17,519 nucleotides of DNA, from assembly GCF_030382115.1 (NCBI RefSeq), contig NZ_JAUDRJ010000003.1:1651573-1669091 (forward strand), in the 5' to 3' direction. Position 1 is the first letter of the stretch; every line of letters starts with the position of its first letter. Position numbers and translations under genes: made by a program. Below the pieces are notes generated by a model. That model was not told the DNA's origin. It was given only the letters and a program-made list of their open reading frames with translations, and did no database searches. This stretch comes from Nostoc sp. GT001 (lineage in GTDB: Bacteria; Cyanobacteriota; Cyanobacteriia; Cyanobacteriales; Nostocaceae). Positions 16,122 to 17,519 of the stretch are shown in pieces.

Positions 16122-16195
16122 AAAAAAAAGAGGGACGAGCCTGCTACTGCTGGCTAATCCCGTCTGCCGATCCTTAAAAGAGAGGAGAACACTTT
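16122..16195 (-). ncRNA. Candidate small regulatory RNA (about 70 nt)
   Basis: On the minus strand a promoter (listed separately) predicts a transcript starting at an A near 16193-16195. The 5' half is unstructured and CU-rich, with TTCTCCTCTC (16180-16189), which can pair with Shine-Dalgarno sequences of mRNAs. The 3' half is an intrinsic terminator: GGGA (16158-16161), two-base bulge, AGCC (16152-16155), ten-base loop, GGCT (16138-16141), CG, TCCC (16132-16135). A further AGA/TCT pairing past a bulged C is possible, then eight Ts (16122-16129). No start codon with a usable frame is present. Size, anti-Shine-Dalgarno stretch and terminator are those of a trans-acting sRNA. Known cyanobacterial candidates to compare are IsaR1 (iron-stress RNA, about 68 nt, Fur-controlled) and Yfr-type RNAs. 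I cannot confirm identity by sequence recall, and it could be undescribed. Confidence 0.72.
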
Positions 16196-16200
16196 ATAAG

Positions 16201-16230
16201 AATATAGCCTTGATTGAGAATTAATGTCAA
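16201..16230 (-). promoter_or_regulatory. Sigma-70 type promoter of the small RNA, with a possible repressor site
   Basis: Minus strand TTGACA (16225-16230), 18 bases, TATATT (16201-16206): a close match to the housekeeping consensus. An imperfect 17-bp inverted repeat (TTGAGA-ATTAA-TGTCAA on the plus strand, 16214-16230) covers the -35 and spacer, with two mismatched pairs. Its A/T-rich TTGA/TCAA form recalls Fur-like sites in cyanobacteria, by shape only. Confidence 0.7.
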
Positions 16231-16352
16231 CTACTAATGAAAATTTTTATCAATAAAATTGAGATTGTTAATTTTAAGCTGTCAGCCGGATGCAGGAAAG
16301 AGTATTATGGTGTTTCAGTTCTTATACAATAAAAAGGCGCCTATTTCTGGCT

Positions 16353-17003
16353 ATGACGCTACAATTGCGCGTTTATGTTCCACCCCATCCCCTGATCAAG
16401 CACTGGCTAGCAGTTGCCCGTGATGCAGGCACGCCTTCAGTATTGTTCCGCAGTGCCATGACTGAGTTGGGAAGATGGCTGACTTATGAAGCTGCACGAG
16501 ACTGGTTGCCGACTCAAGAAACAGCAGTACAGAGTCCCTTAGATACCTGTCCAGCAACGGTGATTGATCCGCAAGTGCCTATGGCAGTAGTGCCGATTTT
16601 GCGGGCTGGGCTAGGATTACTAGAGGGAGCGCAGACTTTACTGCCTTTAGCATCGATTTACCACCTTGGCTTGGCGCGAGATGAAGAGACACTGCAACCT
16701 CATTGTTATCTGAACAAGTTACCAGAAAAATTTGACCCCCAAACACGAGTGTTAGTTACCGATCCAATGTTGGCAACCGGAGGGTCAATGATGGCGGCAA
16801 TGGCAGAATTGACACAACGGGGTGCTGACCCAGCCCTGACGCGGATTGTTTGTGTAGTAGCGGCTCCACCAGCTTTACAAAAATTGAGTGAAGCTTATCC
16901 AGGTTTAATAATTTACACCGCTACTATTGACGAAAAACTGGACAGCAAGGGATATATTGTACCGGGATTGGGAGATGCAGGCGATCGCATCTTTGGGACT
17001 TAA
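16353..17003 (+). CDS. upp: Uracil phosphoribosyltransferase
   Basis: Upp converts uracil and PRPP to UMP, salvaging pyrimidines in the cytoplasm. The 216-residue product from ATG 16353 has the family pattern: a basic N-terminus, the FRSAMTELGRWLTYEAARDW helix (32-51), VPILRAGLGLLEGAQ (80-94), the PRPP loop VTDPMLATGGSMM (135-147), IVCVVAAPPALQKL, and the C-terminal uracil-binding region GYIVPGLGDAGDRIFG. It is of normal length, and the PRPP loop is intact. A longer frame from 16290 adds 21 residues unlike the family and is rejected. A TATACAAT -10-like box at 16323-16330 would give a leader of about 15 bases, though no good -35 was seen. The gene is divergent from the small RNA. Confidence 0.96.
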   Translation: MTLQLRVYVPPHPLIKHWLAVARDAGTPSVLFRSAMTELGRWLTYEAARDWLPTQETAVQSPLDTCPATVIDPQVPMAVVPILRAGLGLLEGAQTLLPLASIYHLGLARDEETLQPHCYLNKLPEKFDPQTRVLVTDPMLATGGSMMAAMAELTQRGADPALTRIVCVVAAPPALQKLSEAYPGLIIYTATIDEKLDSKGYIVPGLGDAGDRIFGT

Positions 17004-17078
17004 GCTAGTATGCAGCTAGGGCAGGTAAATAGCATAACTACTGTAAAAGTTGCAAGGTTTGTTGAAGGCGGTAAAGAT

Positions 17079-17432
17079 ATGAGTCAGCGAGATGGTTTTG
17101 GCAGTGGTTTTGTAGCAGGGGCGTTTGTTGGTGGCATATTTGGCGGTGTTATCGGGGCGCTGATTGCTTCTCGACGCGATGCAGAATTGCTAATAGAAGA
17201 GGAGACAGAACTGACAGATAGTCAAGCCGAAGCTAAGAAAATAGCAGCAAAGCGGCGTCAGATGAAAGCCTCAGAAAGCGAAAGCATCGGCATAGAAACG
17301 GCCAGGCGATCGCTAGAAGATAAAATTGCCCAGCTAAATGCCACAATTGATGAAGTGCGAAAGCAACTGGGAAATGTTAATAGCAGTTCACCCCAACCAA
17401 CCAATGACCGCTCCCTCACTAAAGACTCCTGA
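17079..17432 (+). CDS. Small glycine-zipper membrane protein with coiled coil, YtxH-like
   Basis: From ATG 17079 the product has 117 residues. Residues 5-31 form one glycine-spaced membrane helix (GSGFVAGAFVGGIFGGVIGALI), followed by RR and an acidic stretch (EEETELTD). The latter half (about 45-102) is strongly helical with heptad-like spacing (LEDKIAQLNATIDEVRKQL), and the Pro/Ser/Thr-rich tail ends in NDRSLTKDS. The helix followed by a charged coiled coil matches the general design of YtxH-type and related cyanobacterial small proteins, so self-association in a membrane is likely. Function is unknown. GAAGGCGG lies about 8-15 bases upstream as a ribosome binding site, which supports this start over an in-frame ATG at 17010. 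The upp stop is 75 bases upstream, so the two may share a transcript. Confidence 0.75.
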   Translation: MSQRDGFGSGFVAGAFVGGIFGGVIGALIASRRDAELLIEEETELTDSQAEAKKIAAKRRQMKASESESIGIETARRSLEDKIAQLNATIDEVRKQLGNVNSSSPQPTNDRSLTKDS

Positions 17433-17519
17433 AGTTTGTTCAGGCGTGGTGAAAGTGTCAAGTGTGGTAAACGTGAAATCCGCAAACATTTTGACTTGGA
17501 CTAAATTAAAATTAAAAGA

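Noticed and set aside
16132..16161. The same hairpin read as a plus-strand terminator or upp leader element
   Set aside because: No T tract follows on the plus strand; the eight Ts lie on the minus-strand side only.
16180..16189. GAGAGGAGAA on the plus strand as a ribosome binding site
   Set aside because: No start codon follows at a usable distance; it is the complement of the CU-rich part of the small RNA.
16290..16352. Upstream extension of upp by 21 residues
   Set aside because: The extra residues do not resemble the family, and the start at 16353 gives the normal N-terminus.
17010..17078. Upstream start for the glycine-zipper protein
   Set aside because: The ATG at 17079 has a better ribosome site and begins right at the polar lead-in to the membrane helix.

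Overview
The window looks like chromosome from a filamentous, heterocyst-forming-type cyanobacterium (Nostocales: Nostoc, Anabaena, Calothrix, Tolypothrix and relatives). The grounds are frequent HIP1 octamers (GCGATCGC, roughly one per kb, tandem at about 1929-1942), short heptamer-like tandem repeats of the kind known from Nostocaceae between genes, and a cyanobacterial gene set including the carotenoid isomerase gene crtH. Species cannot be decided from the sequence alone.

Layout. Positions 1-336 hold a small palindromic repeat and no convincing gene. A TPR-type secreted protein gene (337-741) is cut off after its first repeat and runs into the end of a convergent lipoprotein gene for an ABC sugar-type binding protein (725-1984, minus). 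A divergent MFS transporter follows (2173-3594). A purine/pyrimidine repeat separates it from convergent accD (3689-4639, minus). A 604-base gap rich in repeats leads to the prepilin peptidase gene pilD (5244-6071, minus), then a composite repeat element, a small unknown gene (6241-6501, minus) and leuB (6592-7680, minus). Positions 7741-8256 are a small gene graveyard: a PIN-domain toxin remnant and an EcsC-like remnant meet head-on. Next comes an ABC-2 type exporter pair (8486-11259) with a clear terminator, a pentapeptide-repeat protein (11399-11881) and purT (11947-13110). A TetR-type regulator (13225-13800, minus) and an AhpD/carboxymuconolactone-decarboxylase-like protein (13902-14474) diverge from a promoter region with two matching palindromic operators. 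crtH (14495-15985, minus), a second composite repeat, a candidate small RNA gene, upp (16353-17003) and a small glycine-zipper membrane protein (17079-17432) close the window.

How the genes work together. Most genes are unlinked housekeeping functions: fatty-acid synthesis (accD), leucine (leuB), purine (purT) and pyrimidine salvage (upp), carotenoid synthesis (crtH) and pilin processing (pilD). Functional pairs are the ABC ATPase with its permease and the TetR regulator with its AhpD-like neighbour.

The most interesting item is a free-standing small RNA gene of about 70 nt on the minus strand at 16122-16195. It has a -35/-10 promoter (TTGACA, 18 nt, TATATT), an unpaired CU-rich anti-Shine-Dalgarno stretch and an intrinsic terminator. 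An imperfect inverted repeat overlapping the promoter could be a regulator site. It may be an iron-stress (IsaR1-like) or other known sRNA, or undescribed. I found no tRNA, rRNA, CRISPR array or intact transposase gene.
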